A stretch of 64,000 nucleotides of DNA from Lentzea aerocolonigenes. GTDB taxonomy: Bacteria; Actinomycetota; Actinomycetes; Mycobacteriales; Pseudonocardiaceae. Position 1 is the first letter of the stretch, and every line of letters begins with the position of its first letter. The DNA lies in assembly GCF_000974445.1 (NCBI RefSeq), contig NZ_BBOJ01000006.1:310001-374000 (forward strand). The letters run 5' to 3'. Positions 24,694 through 35,300 of the stretch are shown piece by piece. Position numbers and translations under genes: made by a program. The notes below the pieces were generated by a model, which was not told the origin of the DNA, did not search any database, and saw nothing but the letters and a program-made list of their open reading frames with translations.

Positions 24694-26478
24694 TCATCGG
24701 TAGGCCGAGGACTGCAGCTCGTACAGCTCGGCGTAGAGGTCGGGGTGGGCCATGAGCTGCTCGTGGCTGCCCATCTCGCGGACGCGGCCGCCGTCGAGGA
24801 CGACGATCAGGTCGGCCATGCGCACCGTGGAGAAGCGGTGCGACACCAGCAACGTCACCGCTCCCCTGGACCGCCCTGCCCTGGCCGCACCGGCGAAGCG
24901 CTCGAACAACGCGTGCTCCGTCTGCGGGTCGAGCGCGGCGGTGGGCTCGTCGAACACCGCGAGCAACGGCTCGGTGCGCAGCAGGCCGCGGGCGAGGGCG
25001 AGCTTCTGCCACTGCCCACCGGACAGCTCGACGCCGCCGTCCCACGCTCGGCCCAGTCCGGTGTCGAGGCCGCGCGGCAGGCCTTCGACGACCGAGGTCG
25101 CGCCGGCCCGTTCGAGAGCCGCGTGCAGTGCCGCGTCGTCGTCGATCCGGTCGATGTCCGCCACACCAACGGTTTCGCGGGCCAGGAGCTGCAGCTCCAC
25201 GAAGTCCTGGAAGGCGCCGGTGAGCCGGGTTCGCCACTCGCGGGTCGGGATGCGGCGCAGGTCCACGCCGTCGACCAGGATCTCGCCGCCGTCCGGTTCG
25301 TAGAAGTCGCACAGCAGCTTCACGAGGGTGGACTTGCCCGCGCCGTTCTCGCCGATCAGCGCCACCACGGACCCGGCGGGCAGATGCAGGGACACACCGT
25401 CGAGGACCGTGCGTTCGCTGCCCGGATACCGGTAGGTGACGTCGACGAGGTCGATGCCGCGGCTCAGCGACGCGGGCGGGGCGGCTGGCTCGTCCGGCCG
25501 CTTGCCGCTGGTGGCGGCGAACCGTTCGAGCCAGACGTAGCGCCGCGCCTGCTTGAGGCACCACAGGAAGTCACCGCTGTAGCCCACCGAGGTGGCGACG
25601 ACCGCGGCCATCTCGATGGTGAGCCCGACGACCAGGACGACGTCGCCGACGGTGGCCTGGCCCTTCACGGCGAGCCAGACGACCAGCGCGACCGCACCGA
25701 CGAACCCGGCCGCGTTGATCACGGCGTCGACGCTCTTGAGTGCGGCACCTCGCCAGGCCGCGCGGTTGCGGGTGTCGAGCACCTCGCCGGACGCCTCGTG
25801 GTGACGCCGGACCAGCTCGCGGGTGAGCCCGAAGACCCGCAGCTCCTTGCCCGCACCGGCGTTCGTGCCGATGTCGAACAGGTGGCGGCGCAGGCGTTCC
25901 GGTTCGCCGGTGTCCTCCTGCGCGTCGACGGCGAGGTCGTTGGCCCGGCTGGTGATCCACAACGAGATGAACGCCAGCAGCGCCAACGAGATGAGTGCCG
26001 GGTGGACCTCGGCGAGCAGGACCGCCGTGGCGCCGAACCCGACGAAGGCGCTGATCAGACCCGCCGTGGCGTTGGTCATCTCGGCCAGGCTCTCGCGTTC
26101 CTCGCGCAACAGCTGGATCTGGTCGAGGTACTCGGGGTTCTCGTGCGGTGCCAGGCTGTCGATCCCGCCGAGCAGGCGCATGAGGGTGCGGTCGGACAAC
26201 GCCTGGGTGCGTTCGAGGACCGCGAACACGCAGTGGGCGTTGTAGTACTGGGCGACGATGAGCAGCCCGGTGGCGGCGGCGATGCCGAGCCCCGCGGTGA
26301 GCGCGAGGTTCAGGTCGCGTTCAGTGGCGGCGTCGACGAGGACCTTGGCGCCGTACGCGATCATCGGGCCGGTGAGCGCGAGCGCGATCTCGGTCGCGAT
26401 CTGGAAGAACGCGTACCAGCGCGCCGCGCGGAAACCGAAGCTGATCGTGGTGACGAAGGCCCGCCAGGTGTCACGCAT
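24694..26478 (-). CDS. ABC exporter half-transporter (TMD-NBD), second of a pair
   Basis: 594-aa half-transporter with an N-terminal six-helix membrane domain (about 1-320) and an ATPase domain (about 345-585): Walker A IGENGAGKST, signature LSGGQWQKLALARG, Walker B VFDEPTAALD, H-loop SHRFSTV. The ATG at 26,478 overlaps the end of the other half-transporter by 8 bases, with GGGAGG upstream; longer in-frame sequence belongs to that gene. The two probably form a heterodimer that exports the peptide and may confer self-resistance. Confidence 0.9.
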   Translation of the reverse strand: MRDTWRAFVTTISFGFRAARWYAFFQIATEIALALTGPMIAYGAKVLVDAATERDLNLALTAGLGIAAATGLLIVAQYYNAHCVFAVLERTQALSDRTLMRLLGGIDSLAPHENPEYLDQIQLLREERESLAEMTNATAGLISAFVGFGATAVLLAEVHPALISLALLAFISLWITSRANDLAVDAQEDTGEPERLRRHLFDIGTNAGAGKELRVFGLTRELVRRHHEASGEVLDTRNRAAWRGAALKSVDAVINAAGFVGAVALVVWLAVKGQATVGDVVLVVGLTIEMAAVVATSVGYSGDFLWCLKQARRYVWLERFAATSGKRPDEPAAPPASLSRGIDLVDVTYRYPGSERTVLDGVSLHLPAGSVVALIGENGAGKSTLVKLLCDFYEPDGGEILVDGVDLRRIPTREWRTRLTGAFQDFVELQLLARETVGVADIDRIDDDAALHAALERAGATSVVEGLPRGLDTGLGRAWDGGVELSGGQWQKLALARGLLRTEPLLAVFDEPTAALDPQTEHALFERFAGAARAGRSRGAVTLLVSHRFSTVRMADLIVVLDGGRVREMGSHEQLMAHPDLYAELYELQSSAYR

Positions 26479-28318
26479 CGAGGCCTCCCGCGGGCTGGAA
26501 CCGTTCCGCCTGCAGGCGGAAGAGGTGGGCGTAGCGGCCGTCCAGGTCGAGCAGCTCGTCGTGCGCACCGGCTTCGACGACCTGCCCGCCGGACACGACC
26601 ACGATCCGGTCGGCACGCCGCACAGTGGAGAAGCGGTGCGAGATGAGGATCGTGGTGAGCCCCTGGGTGAGGTCCAGGAACCGTTCGTACAGCTCGGCTT
26701 CCGCCCGCACGTCCAGTGCCGCCGCTGGTTCGTCGAGCACGAGCACCTTGGCGCCCGCCTCGACGGCGAACATCGCGCGGGCCAGTGCGACGCGCTGCCA
26801 CTGCCCGCCCGAGAGGTCGACACCATCGGTGTAGGCCTGCGACAGCACGGTGTCCCAGCCGTTCGGCAACGACTCGATCAGGTCACCGATCCCCGCGCGG
26901 TCGGCGGCGCGGCGCAGCATGTCCTCGTCGCCCGCGTGCTCGGGGGCTCCGAGACCGATGTTGTCGCGCACCGGCAGGTGATAGCGCGTGAAGTCCTGGA
27001 ACAGCACGGCCACCTGCCTGCGCCACGCCTCGGAATCGAGACTGGCGAGGTCGGCGCCGTCGACGGTGATCTTGCCCGCTGTCGGTTCGTAGAAACCGGC
27101 GAGCAGCTTCACGAGCGAGGTCTTGCCCGCGCCGTTGTCACCGACGACCGCCAACGATCCCCCTGCCGGGACCACGAGATCCAGTCCACTGAGAACGTCG
27201 CGTTCGGTGTCGGGATAGCGGAACGACACGCCCTCGTAGCGGATCTCCTGCACCGGAACGTCCGGGTTGACGGGGAGACCGGACTCCGGGGGCGCGCTGT
27301 CGGCGAGACGCTTCTCCAGGGACAGCACCTTGGGCACGGTGACGGCGGCGTGCGACAGGTACAGGTGCTCGTCGCCGACCGCGTAGTCGTTGGCGTTGGC
27401 CAGTGCCTCCACGAACACGGCGAGGGCGGCGAGCGTCAGGTCTCCCCGCACCGCGGCGTACGCCAGCAGGGCGTAGGACAGGGCGTTGATCACCAGGATC
27501 GCGGACGCGGAGCCGAGCACCATGCCCGGCCGCGGCCGCCGCGCCCTGCGGATCGGGCCGACACCGGCCTGCCACAACGTGTCGAAGCGGGTGACGAGCC
27601 AGCCGAGAACGCCCCAGAGCCTGACTTCCTTGGCAGGCGGTGGATCCAGCGCCAGGTCGCGGACGTACTCGGCCTGCCGCAGCTGGGCGCTCTGCCCGAA
27701 CCCCTCCTCTCCGACGCGGAGGTAGTCGCGCTGCATCCGGTAGACGATGATCGGCCAGACCACGAGCCACAGCAGGCCGAGCCACCAGTGGAACCAGGTG
27801 AGCACGGCCGCCGAGCCGACGGCCCGCAGCCACGACGTGAGCACCTCCGGCAGGGCTTCGACGGTCTGGCCCGGCCGGTACGCGCTCATGCCGAGGCCCC
27901 GCACGATGCGGATCTCGTCGATCACGGCCGGGTCCTCCAGGTGGGCGATGCCCCTCGGTCTGGCCAGCGCCGTGAGCACCACCTCCTGCAGGTACCGGTC
28001 GACGTCGCGGCCGAGCGTGGACACGGTGGCCCGCAGCAGGGGTGACGTCAGGCGCTCGACGAGGATCGTGATCGCGACGGCGACCAGCAGGGTGCCCACC
28101 CGCCCGGCCGCGGCCGAGTCCGCACCGTCGCGCGCGGCACCTTCGATCGCGCCGATGAGCAGGCCGGTCAGGACGGCGATCCCGATGGGCAGGACGGCGC
28201 TCACCACCACCCCGCCCGCCAGGAGTGCCGTGCGCGGCCGGCTGACCCGTGGCAGGACTCGGAGGACGGCGAGGATGCCCTTGGCGGTGGGCGGGAGGTT
28301 GTGGAGCGGGTTCGGCAT
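26471..28318 (-). CDS. ABC exporter half-transporter (TMD-NBD), first of a pair
   Basis: 615-aa half-transporter: membrane domain about 1-335, then an ATPase domain with Walker A VGDNGAGKTS, signature LSGGQWQRVALARA, Walker B KVLVLDEPAAALD and H-loop SHRFSTV. The ATG at 28,318, 14 bases after the oxygenase stop, gives the natural N-terminus; the frame remains open upstream only as a shadow of the oxygenase. Both partners appear to have complete ATP sites. Exporter of the NRPS product by context. Confidence 0.9.
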   Translation of the reverse strand: MPNPLHNLPPTAKGILAVLRVLPRVSRPRTALLAGGVVVSAVLPIGIAVLTGLLIGAIEGAARDGADSAAAGRVGTLLVAVAITILVERLTSPLLRATVSTLGRDVDRYLQEVVLTALARPRGIAHLEDPAVIDEIRIVRGLGMSAYRPGQTVEALPEVLTSWLRAVGSAAVLTWFHWWLGLLWLVVWPIIVYRMQRDYLRVGEEGFGQSAQLRQAEYVRDLALDPPPAKEVRLWGVLGWLVTRFDTLWQAGVGPIRRARRPRPGMVLGSASAILVINALSYALLAYAAVRGDLTLAALAVFVEALANANDYAVGDEHLYLSHAAVTVPKVLSLEKRLADSAPPESGLPVNPDVPVQEIRYEGVSFRYPDTERDVLSGLDLVVPAGGSLAVVGDNGAGKTSLVKLLAGFYEPTAGKITVDGADLASLDSEAWRRQVAVLFQDFTRYHLPVRDNIGLGAPEHAGDEDMLRRAADRAGIGDLIESLPNGWDTVLSQAYTDGVDLSGGQWQRVALARAMFAVEAGAKVLVLDEPAAALDVRAEAELYERFLDLTQGLTTILISHRFSTVRRADRIVVVSGGQVVEAGAHDELLDLDGRYAHLFRLQAERFQPAGGLDA

Positions 28319-28332
28319 GAGGTCCGTGTCCG

Positions 28333-29343
28333 TCAGATCAGGCGGGCGGTCGCCGAGGCGCGCCGCTCGTGCGACTTGCGCAGGTCGGTGGTGATGCTGA
28401 CCCGCTTGAGCCAGCGGTCGGTGCCGTCGTAGCGGGCCTGGAACGCCTGCCGGCCGTGCGCGAGCCGGTGGTTGTTGATGACGAGGACGTCCCCCGGCTC
28501 GAGGGCGACGTCCAAACAGGACGACTCCAGGAGCTCGTTGACCGCCTCCAGGGCCTCGCGTGCGGCGGGGTCGCGAGGGGTCTCCATGAAGTACGGGTCG
28601 AGGCGCATGTACGGGTGCTTGTGGGACCCGTAGAGCACGGCGACGCGGTTGTCGTCGGCCTTCATCTCGGCGATCTCGGCGAACTCGGCGTCGACGCCCT
28701 CGGTGACGTTGTGCTTCGCCAGGTGCGAGTCGTCCGGCCGGATCAGGAAGTTCGGCTCGTGCAGGAGGTCCAGGTGCTCGGCGGCGAGCGTCGTGAGATC
28801 CGGTTCCGAGACGATCGTGGCGATCCGGTCCGGGTTGCGCAGGCACTCCAGCAGGAGGTAGTCGGCGCGCCACGGGTGGAAGGCGTCCTCGGTGTGCAGC
28901 GTGAGCGTGTCGGTGCTGCCGATCCCCATCTGCTCGGTCTCGAAACCCTTGATGGGGAAGATGTCGTGCACGAGCCGCGCGTCCTGCTGGGTCTTCCAGC
29001 CGAACGGCTCACCGAGCAGAGAACCGTGCAGCAGCAGGAGGATCTCCTCGGCGAACTCCGGCGTCGGCGTCGGCCGGCCGCGCCAGTGCTGCGGTGTCGG
29101 GCCGATGCGTTCGTCGTCGATGACGTGGCCGCGGACCACGCAGTAGCCGAGCTCGTCCTCCAGCGCGAAGTCACGCAGGAAGCGGCGCTGGCCCAAGGGC
29201 AGTTCGGTGGCGAGCAGCGGAAGGTCGCGCAGCAGCTGCTCGTCCTCCGGGCCCGAGTACTCCTTGGCGATGCGCAGTGTCAGGTTCTCGACCTCGGCGG
29301 CCTCCTCGGCCGTCAGGTGATAGATCCTCTTCGACGTGGACAA
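28333..29343 (-). CDS. Fe(II)/2-oxoglutarate oxygenase, VioC/AsnO-type amino acid beta-hydroxylase (copy 2)
   Basis: 336-aa relative of the oxygenase at 22,544, with iron ligands H150/E152 (LHTEDAFHP) and H296 (AHGRQAF) and the 2-oxoglutarate arginine in DGTDRWLKRVSI. Sequence differences are spread throughout, so the two are old paralogues with probably different substrates or positions; this copy follows the NRPS directly and may hydroxylate a second building block. It probably starts with TTG at 29,343, preceded by AGGGGAG; 12 bases separate it from NRPS B. Confidence 0.85.
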   Translation of the reverse strand: MSTSKRIYHLTAEEAAEVENLTLRIAKEYSGPEDEQLLRDLPLLATELPLGQRRFLRDFALEDELGYCVVRGHVIDDERIGPTPQHWRGRPTPTPEFAEEILLLLHGSLLGEPFGWKTQQDARLVHDIFPIKGFETEQMGIGSTDTLTLHTEDAFHPWRADYLLLECLRNPDRIATIVSEPDLTTLAAEHLDLLHEPNFLIRPDDSHLAKHNVTEGVDAEFAEIAEMKADDNRVAVLYGSHKHPYMRLDPYFMETPRDPAAREALEAVNELLESSCLDVALEPGDVLVINNHRLAHGRQAFQARYDGTDRWLKRVSITTDLRKSHERRASATARLI

Positions 29344-29355
29344 GGACTGCTCCCC

Positions 29356-32300
29356 TCAATTCCTTTTCCTGTGTTCGATCAGGCCCTCCATGGCGTGCTG
29401 GAAGCGGGTGGCGACCCGCCGCACGGTCTCGGTCCGGTGGAGGTTCGTGCTGTGGTGCCACTCGACGAGGAGATCTCCCTCGCCGGTGCGCTCGATCTCC
29501 AGGTGCAGTGCGTACGGGCGCAAGCCTCCGCTCGTGCTCTCGCCGCACAGGTCACCCGGTAACTCGTCGACGACCAGGCCCCTGCTCCCGTCGTCGTTCA
29601 CGGCGTCGAGCCCGCCCGTGAAGTTGATGTTGACCTGCCGGTCGGGGGCCGCGCGCAGGCGGCGCACGTCCTGGTCGTCCGGGGTCAGGTGGCGCAGTGC
29701 GCCGTAGCCGACTCCGTGGCGTGGCACGGACTTCAGGCTTTCCGCGGCGGCTAGGACGAGTCCGGCGCGGTCGGTCAGGTCGTCGTGCCGGAGCACCAGC
29801 GGGTGGACCGAGGTGAACCAGCCGACCGTGCGGGACAGGTCGGTGCCGGGCGCCAAGCTTTCCCTGCCGTGGTGTTCGAGATCGACGACGACCGTGTCGG
29901 TGCCTGCCCACTCCCCCAGCGTCTGGTGCAGCGCGGCCAGGACCAGATCCAGGACCTGGGCGTTCGGCAGTCCCGCCGCGTCGACGGCGACCTCGACGAC
30001 GGCGGCGGAGTCCTCGGTGTTGGCGCCGGTGGCGTCGACCGGCAGCGTGAAGGCCGTCTCCGCCTTCGCGAGCCAGTACGGCAGTTCGGCCCGAACCTCG
30101 TCGCTGCCCGCGAAGGCCGCGACCGACTCGGCCCACCGCCGGAACGACGTCGTCTTCGGCGGGAGGGGTTCGCCGTGGTAGGCCGCGTCGAGGTCCTCCA
30201 GCAGGACGTTCCACGACACGCCGTCCACGACCAGGTGGTGCGCAACGAGGCCGAGCCACGCCGGTTCCTCGCCGCGGTCGAACAGCACGGCTGCCACCAG
30301 AGGCCCGTTCGCGAGGTCGAGCGACCGTTGCAGCGCGTCCATGTGCTCCTGGACATCGCCTTGGACGATCGCGAACGCGACCGCCTCGCCGGGCTCGGCG
30401 ACGTGCTGCCTCCAGCCGTCGGGCCCGTGGTGCAGGCGGGTGCGCAGGGCGTCGTGGTGGGTCACCAGGGTGGCGAGCGCGGCGGCGAGCCGTGCGGCGT
30501 CGACGTTCGGGGTCAGCTCGAAGAGTCCCGACCAGTTCCAGTGGTTGCGGTCGTCGATCGTGGCCGTCGTGAACCATCGCTGGATCGGGGTCAGCGGTAC
30601 CGGTCCGGTGACCGGGCCCTCCTCGACGACGACAGGGGTGGTCGTCGTGGTGGCCAGTTCCGCGATCGTCTGGTGGGTGAACAGGTCCGCCACCGCGAGG
30701 CCGAGACCCGCGGCACGGGCGCGTGCCACCACCTGGAGACCGGCGATCGAGTCGCCTCCCAGGTCGAAGAAGTTGTCGTGCACGCCGACGCGGTCGGTCT
30801 GGAGCAGCTTCGCCCAGATGTCGGCCAGCGCCCGTTCCGCGTCGGTGCGCGGGGCCACGTACGCGTCGGTCTCCGCGGCGGCGGGTGCAGGCAGGGCACG
30901 GCGGTCGAGCTTGCCGTTGGCCGTCAGGGGCAGGGCTTCCAGTGTCACGAACGCCGACGGCACCAGGTAGTCCGGCAGCCGCTCGCGCAGGAACGTCCTC
31001 AGTTCCGCGGTGTCGGCGTCGGTGACCACGTAGGCCACGAGACGCTTCCCGGATCCCTGGGTGGCCACGACGGCGGCGGCCCGCACGTCGTCGCGCCGGG
31101 TCAGCAGCGCCTCGACCTCGCCGGGCTCGACCCGGAACCCCCGGATCTTGACCTGGTCGTCGGTCCTGCCGAGGAACTCCAGCGTGCCGTCGGACCGCCA
31201 GCGCGCCCGGTCCCCGGTGCGGTACAGGCGTTCCCCGGTGCCGGTGGGATCGGGGACGAAGCGTTCCGCGGTGAGGTCCGGACGGCCGACGTAACCCCGT
31301 GCCACGCCGGGACCTCCGACGAACAGCTCGCCCGTCACACCGGGCGGCAGCACCTGCAGCCACGGGTCGAGCACGTGGGCCCGCATCCCCGCGAACGGCT
31401 TGCCGATCGGTACCTGCGCACCGACCTCGTCGAGGGTGTGGACGGTGCACGTCATGGTGGTCTCGGTGGGCCCGTAGGCGTTCACGATGCGCAGTTCCGG
31501 CCGGCGCTCGCGGGCCGTGCGGGCGTGCTGTGCCTGGAGCGCGTCGCCGCCGACGACGAGCAGGCGCAGGCCGTCGAGCACGTCGGGCGAGGTCTCGACC
31601 AGCTGGTGGAACAGGCCCGTGGTGAGCAGCGAGGCGGTGATGCCGTGGTGGCGCAGGAACTTGCCGACGTCCATCCGCTCGGCGAGGTCCGTGGGTCCGA
31701 CGACGAGGGTGGCGCCGTTGAGCAGTGCCAGCCAGATCTCGAACGCGCCGGTGTCGAAGCCGATGCCCGCGAGGTGCGACACGACGTCGCCGGGCCCGAC
31801 GCCGAAGGTGGGATCGGTGCAGACCCTGGCCACGCCCTCGTGGGTCAGCGACACGCCCTTGGGGACGCCGGTGGAGCCCGACGTGAACAGCACGTACAGC
31901 TCGCAGGCGGGGCCGCCGACCACTGGTAGCGGACCTTCGGTCTCGGCGGTGGGAAGGTCGAGCACGCGCACGCCGGGTACGTCGAGAGGCCGGTCACCCG
32001 CGGACACCACGAGCCGGACACCCGCCGAGGCGATCATCTGCCTCGTGCGCGCCGTCCCCTGGGCCGGGTCCAGCGGCACGTAGCTGCCGCCCGCCCCGAT
32101 CACCCCGAGCATCGCCACGATCAGCTCCGCGCTCCGGTCGAAGTGCAGCCCGACCCGCGTGCCGGCACCGACACCGTTGGCGCGCAACCGTTCCGCGACC
32201 GCACAGGCCCGGCGGTCGAGCTCGGCGTAGGTGAGCTCGACACCGCTACCGCGCAGCGCCAGATGGTCCGGGTCAGCCGCTACCTGGCGCCCGAACAAGG

Positions 32301-35300
32301 CGGCCAGGTGTGCCGCGGGCATCTCGCGGGGCTCCGACGAGCTCCACGCGAGCACCTCGGCGCGCTGGTCGTCGTCGAGCAACGCGATCTCGCGCACAGG
32401 TGTGCCGGGCGCGCCGGCGACGGTGGTGAGGATGCGTTCGAGCTGGTCGAGCAACGCCTCCACGGTGGCGTCGTCGAACGCGCCCGTGGAGTACTCGCAC
32501 AGCAGCGCGAGCTGACCGTCGACGTCGACGACGAGCTTCAGCGGATAACGCCCCTGTTCCAGCAACGCGGGTGAGTCGAACTCGTCCGCGTCGTCCCCGT
32601 CGTCGACACCGCCGGGCAGGTTCTGGACCGCGACGATGCTCTCGAACAACCGCGGCACCCCGGCCACCCGCTGGATGTCGACCAACGGCGAGTGCTCGAA
32701 GCGCTGCACGGCGACCTGGCCGTCCTGAACCGTCCGCAGCCACTCGTCGAACGGCGTGCGGTCGCGCGGAACCTCGATCCGCACGGGCAGTGTGTTGATG
32801 AACAGGCCGACGATCGACTCGACACCCGCCAGAGCAGCGGGACGCCCCGACACCGTGAGCCCGAAGACCACGTCGTCCTCACCGCTGTGCGACGCCAGCA
32901 GCAGCGCCCACGCCGCCTGCACGACGGCGCTGATCGTGACGTGCTCACGTCGTGCCAGGGCTTCCAGTGCCAGGGCGACGTCTTCCGGCAGCTCGCGGTG
33001 CCGCCTGCCCTGCTCCCAGTGCAGCCGCGTGGTGCGGTCGACGGGCAGAGCGGTGGGCGAGGTGAAGCCGTCGAGGTACTGGCGCCAGAAGTCGTCGGCG
33101 GCGGGCTGTTCCCGCAGCCAGGCGATGTAGTCGCGGTAGGGACGCACGGCCGGCAGGGGCTCCCCCCGGTAGGCCGCGATCACCTCGTCCCAGACGAGCG
33201 GGATGCTCCAGCCGTCGAGGTAGAGGTGGTGGAACGTGAACACGACCCACTGCCGTTCGCCCAGATCCGCCACGTACACCCGCAGCAGTGGCGCGGTGGT
33301 GACGTCGAACCCGCGGCGTTGGTCGGCGTCGAGCAGCTCGTCCAGCGCGGCGTCCGGGTCCGCCGCGGAAGTCCAGTCGAGCACCTCGAACGGCACGTCG
33401 ACCTCGCCGATGACGACCTGCACGGGCTCGTCGACGCCCTCCCACACGAAGGCGCTGCGCAACGCGGGATGCCGGCCGACGACGGTCCGCCAGGCCTCCC
33501 GCAGGGCGGCGACGTCGAGCGGGCCGCGCAGCTCGCGCACGTCCTGCGCCCAGTACACCGCGGTGTCGGCGGGCGCCTCCAGCACGTGGAAGAGCATGCC
33601 CTGTTGCATGGGCGACAACGGGTAGGCGTCGACGAGGCCCGGTACGTGCAGCGACTCCAGGTCCACCAACGGTGTTGCGGTGGCGGTGGAGTCGACCACG
33701 ACGCCCGTGTGAGCGGCGAGCTGCTGCACGGTCTGGTGCGTGAAGAGGTCGGCGATCCGCAGCTCCAGGCCCGCTTCCCTGGCCCTGGCCACGATCCGGA
33801 GGCTGATGATCGAGTCGCCGCCCAGCTCGAAGTAGTTGTCGTGCAGGCCGACGCGCTCGACGCCGAGCACCTCTTCCCACACCGCGGCGAGCGTGCGTTC
33901 GACGTCGGTGCCGGGCGCCTCGTGACCAGAGGAGTCCGGCGCGTCGGGCAACGGCAGCGCGCGCTTGTCGAGTTTTCCGTTGGTGTTCAACGGCAGCTCG
34001 TCGAGCGGCACGATCGCCGACGGCACCAGGAACTCGGGCAGCCGCTCGGCGAGGAAGCCGCGCAGGTCCGCCGGTTCAGCTGCGCCCACGACGTAGGCCA
34101 CCAGCCGCTTGCCCTGCGGAAGCTCGCGAACGACCACGGCGGCGTTGGCGACGTCGGGGTGCCCGGCGAGCACGTGCTCGACCTCGCCCGGCTCGACCCG
34201 GAACCCGCGGATCTTGACCTGGTCGTCCGTGCGCCCGACGAAGTCGACCGCACCGTCAGCGCCCCACCGCACCAGGTCGCCGGTGCGGTACATCCGCGCA
34301 CCGGGCACGGACGGGTCAGGCACGAACCGTTCCGCGGCAAGATCCGGCCGACCCGAATAGCCACGCGCCAACCCAGTGCCACCGATGTAGAGCTCACCCG
34401 GCACGCCGACCGGCGTCGGCCGGAGCCAACGGTCCAGCACGTAGAAACGCAAGCCCCGCAACGCGGTGCCGATGGGCACGGTGGCCGGGCCGAGCCGTCC
34501 GGTGTGCATGTCGTGGAACGACGCGTACACAGTGGACTCAGTCGGACCGTACATGTTGTAAATCGCCACAGAAGGATTCGCGTCCAGCACCTTCCTGGCC
34601 TGGACGGGCGACATCCCCTCGCCACCGGCCAGCACCAGACGATGTCCCGCGAACACGCCCGGATCGGTGTCCGCCAGCTGGTGGAAGAGCCCTGTCGTCA
34701 TGAACGACAACGTCACGCCGTGCGAGGCGTAGAACGTGGCAACGTCCAGTCGTTCGGCCAAGTTCGCGGACGCCACTGCGAGCGTGGCGCCGTTGAGCAA
34801 CGCCGTCCAGATCTCCCACGTCGACGCGTCGAACGACACCGCGGCGGTGTGCGCCACGACGTCGTCGGGCTGAGCGGCCACGGCCGGGTCGAGAACGACC
34901 CGCAAGACGCCTTCCTCGGTGACCTCCACACCCTTCGGCACACCGGTCGAGCCCGAGGTGAACATCGTGTAGACCAGACGTCCCGGCACAGCGGCGAGTT
35001 CCGGCCACTCGGCACCCGACGTGAGCAACTCCGCGAGATCGACGTGCGGTGCTTCCAGGGCGTAGTCACCACGGGAGACGACCAGCTCGACCCCGGCCGC
35101 GGCCTGCACATCACGCAACCGGCCGTGCGGCAAAGCGGGATCAAGCGGCACATACGTCCCACCCGCCTGCACCACGCTCAGGATCGCGACGACCAGGTCG
35201 ACCGACCGCTCGAACCACAGCCCGACCCGCGTCTCCTCACCAACACCGGCAGCCCGCAGACCGGCGGCTACCCGCGCCACCCGCTCACCCAGTTCGGCGT

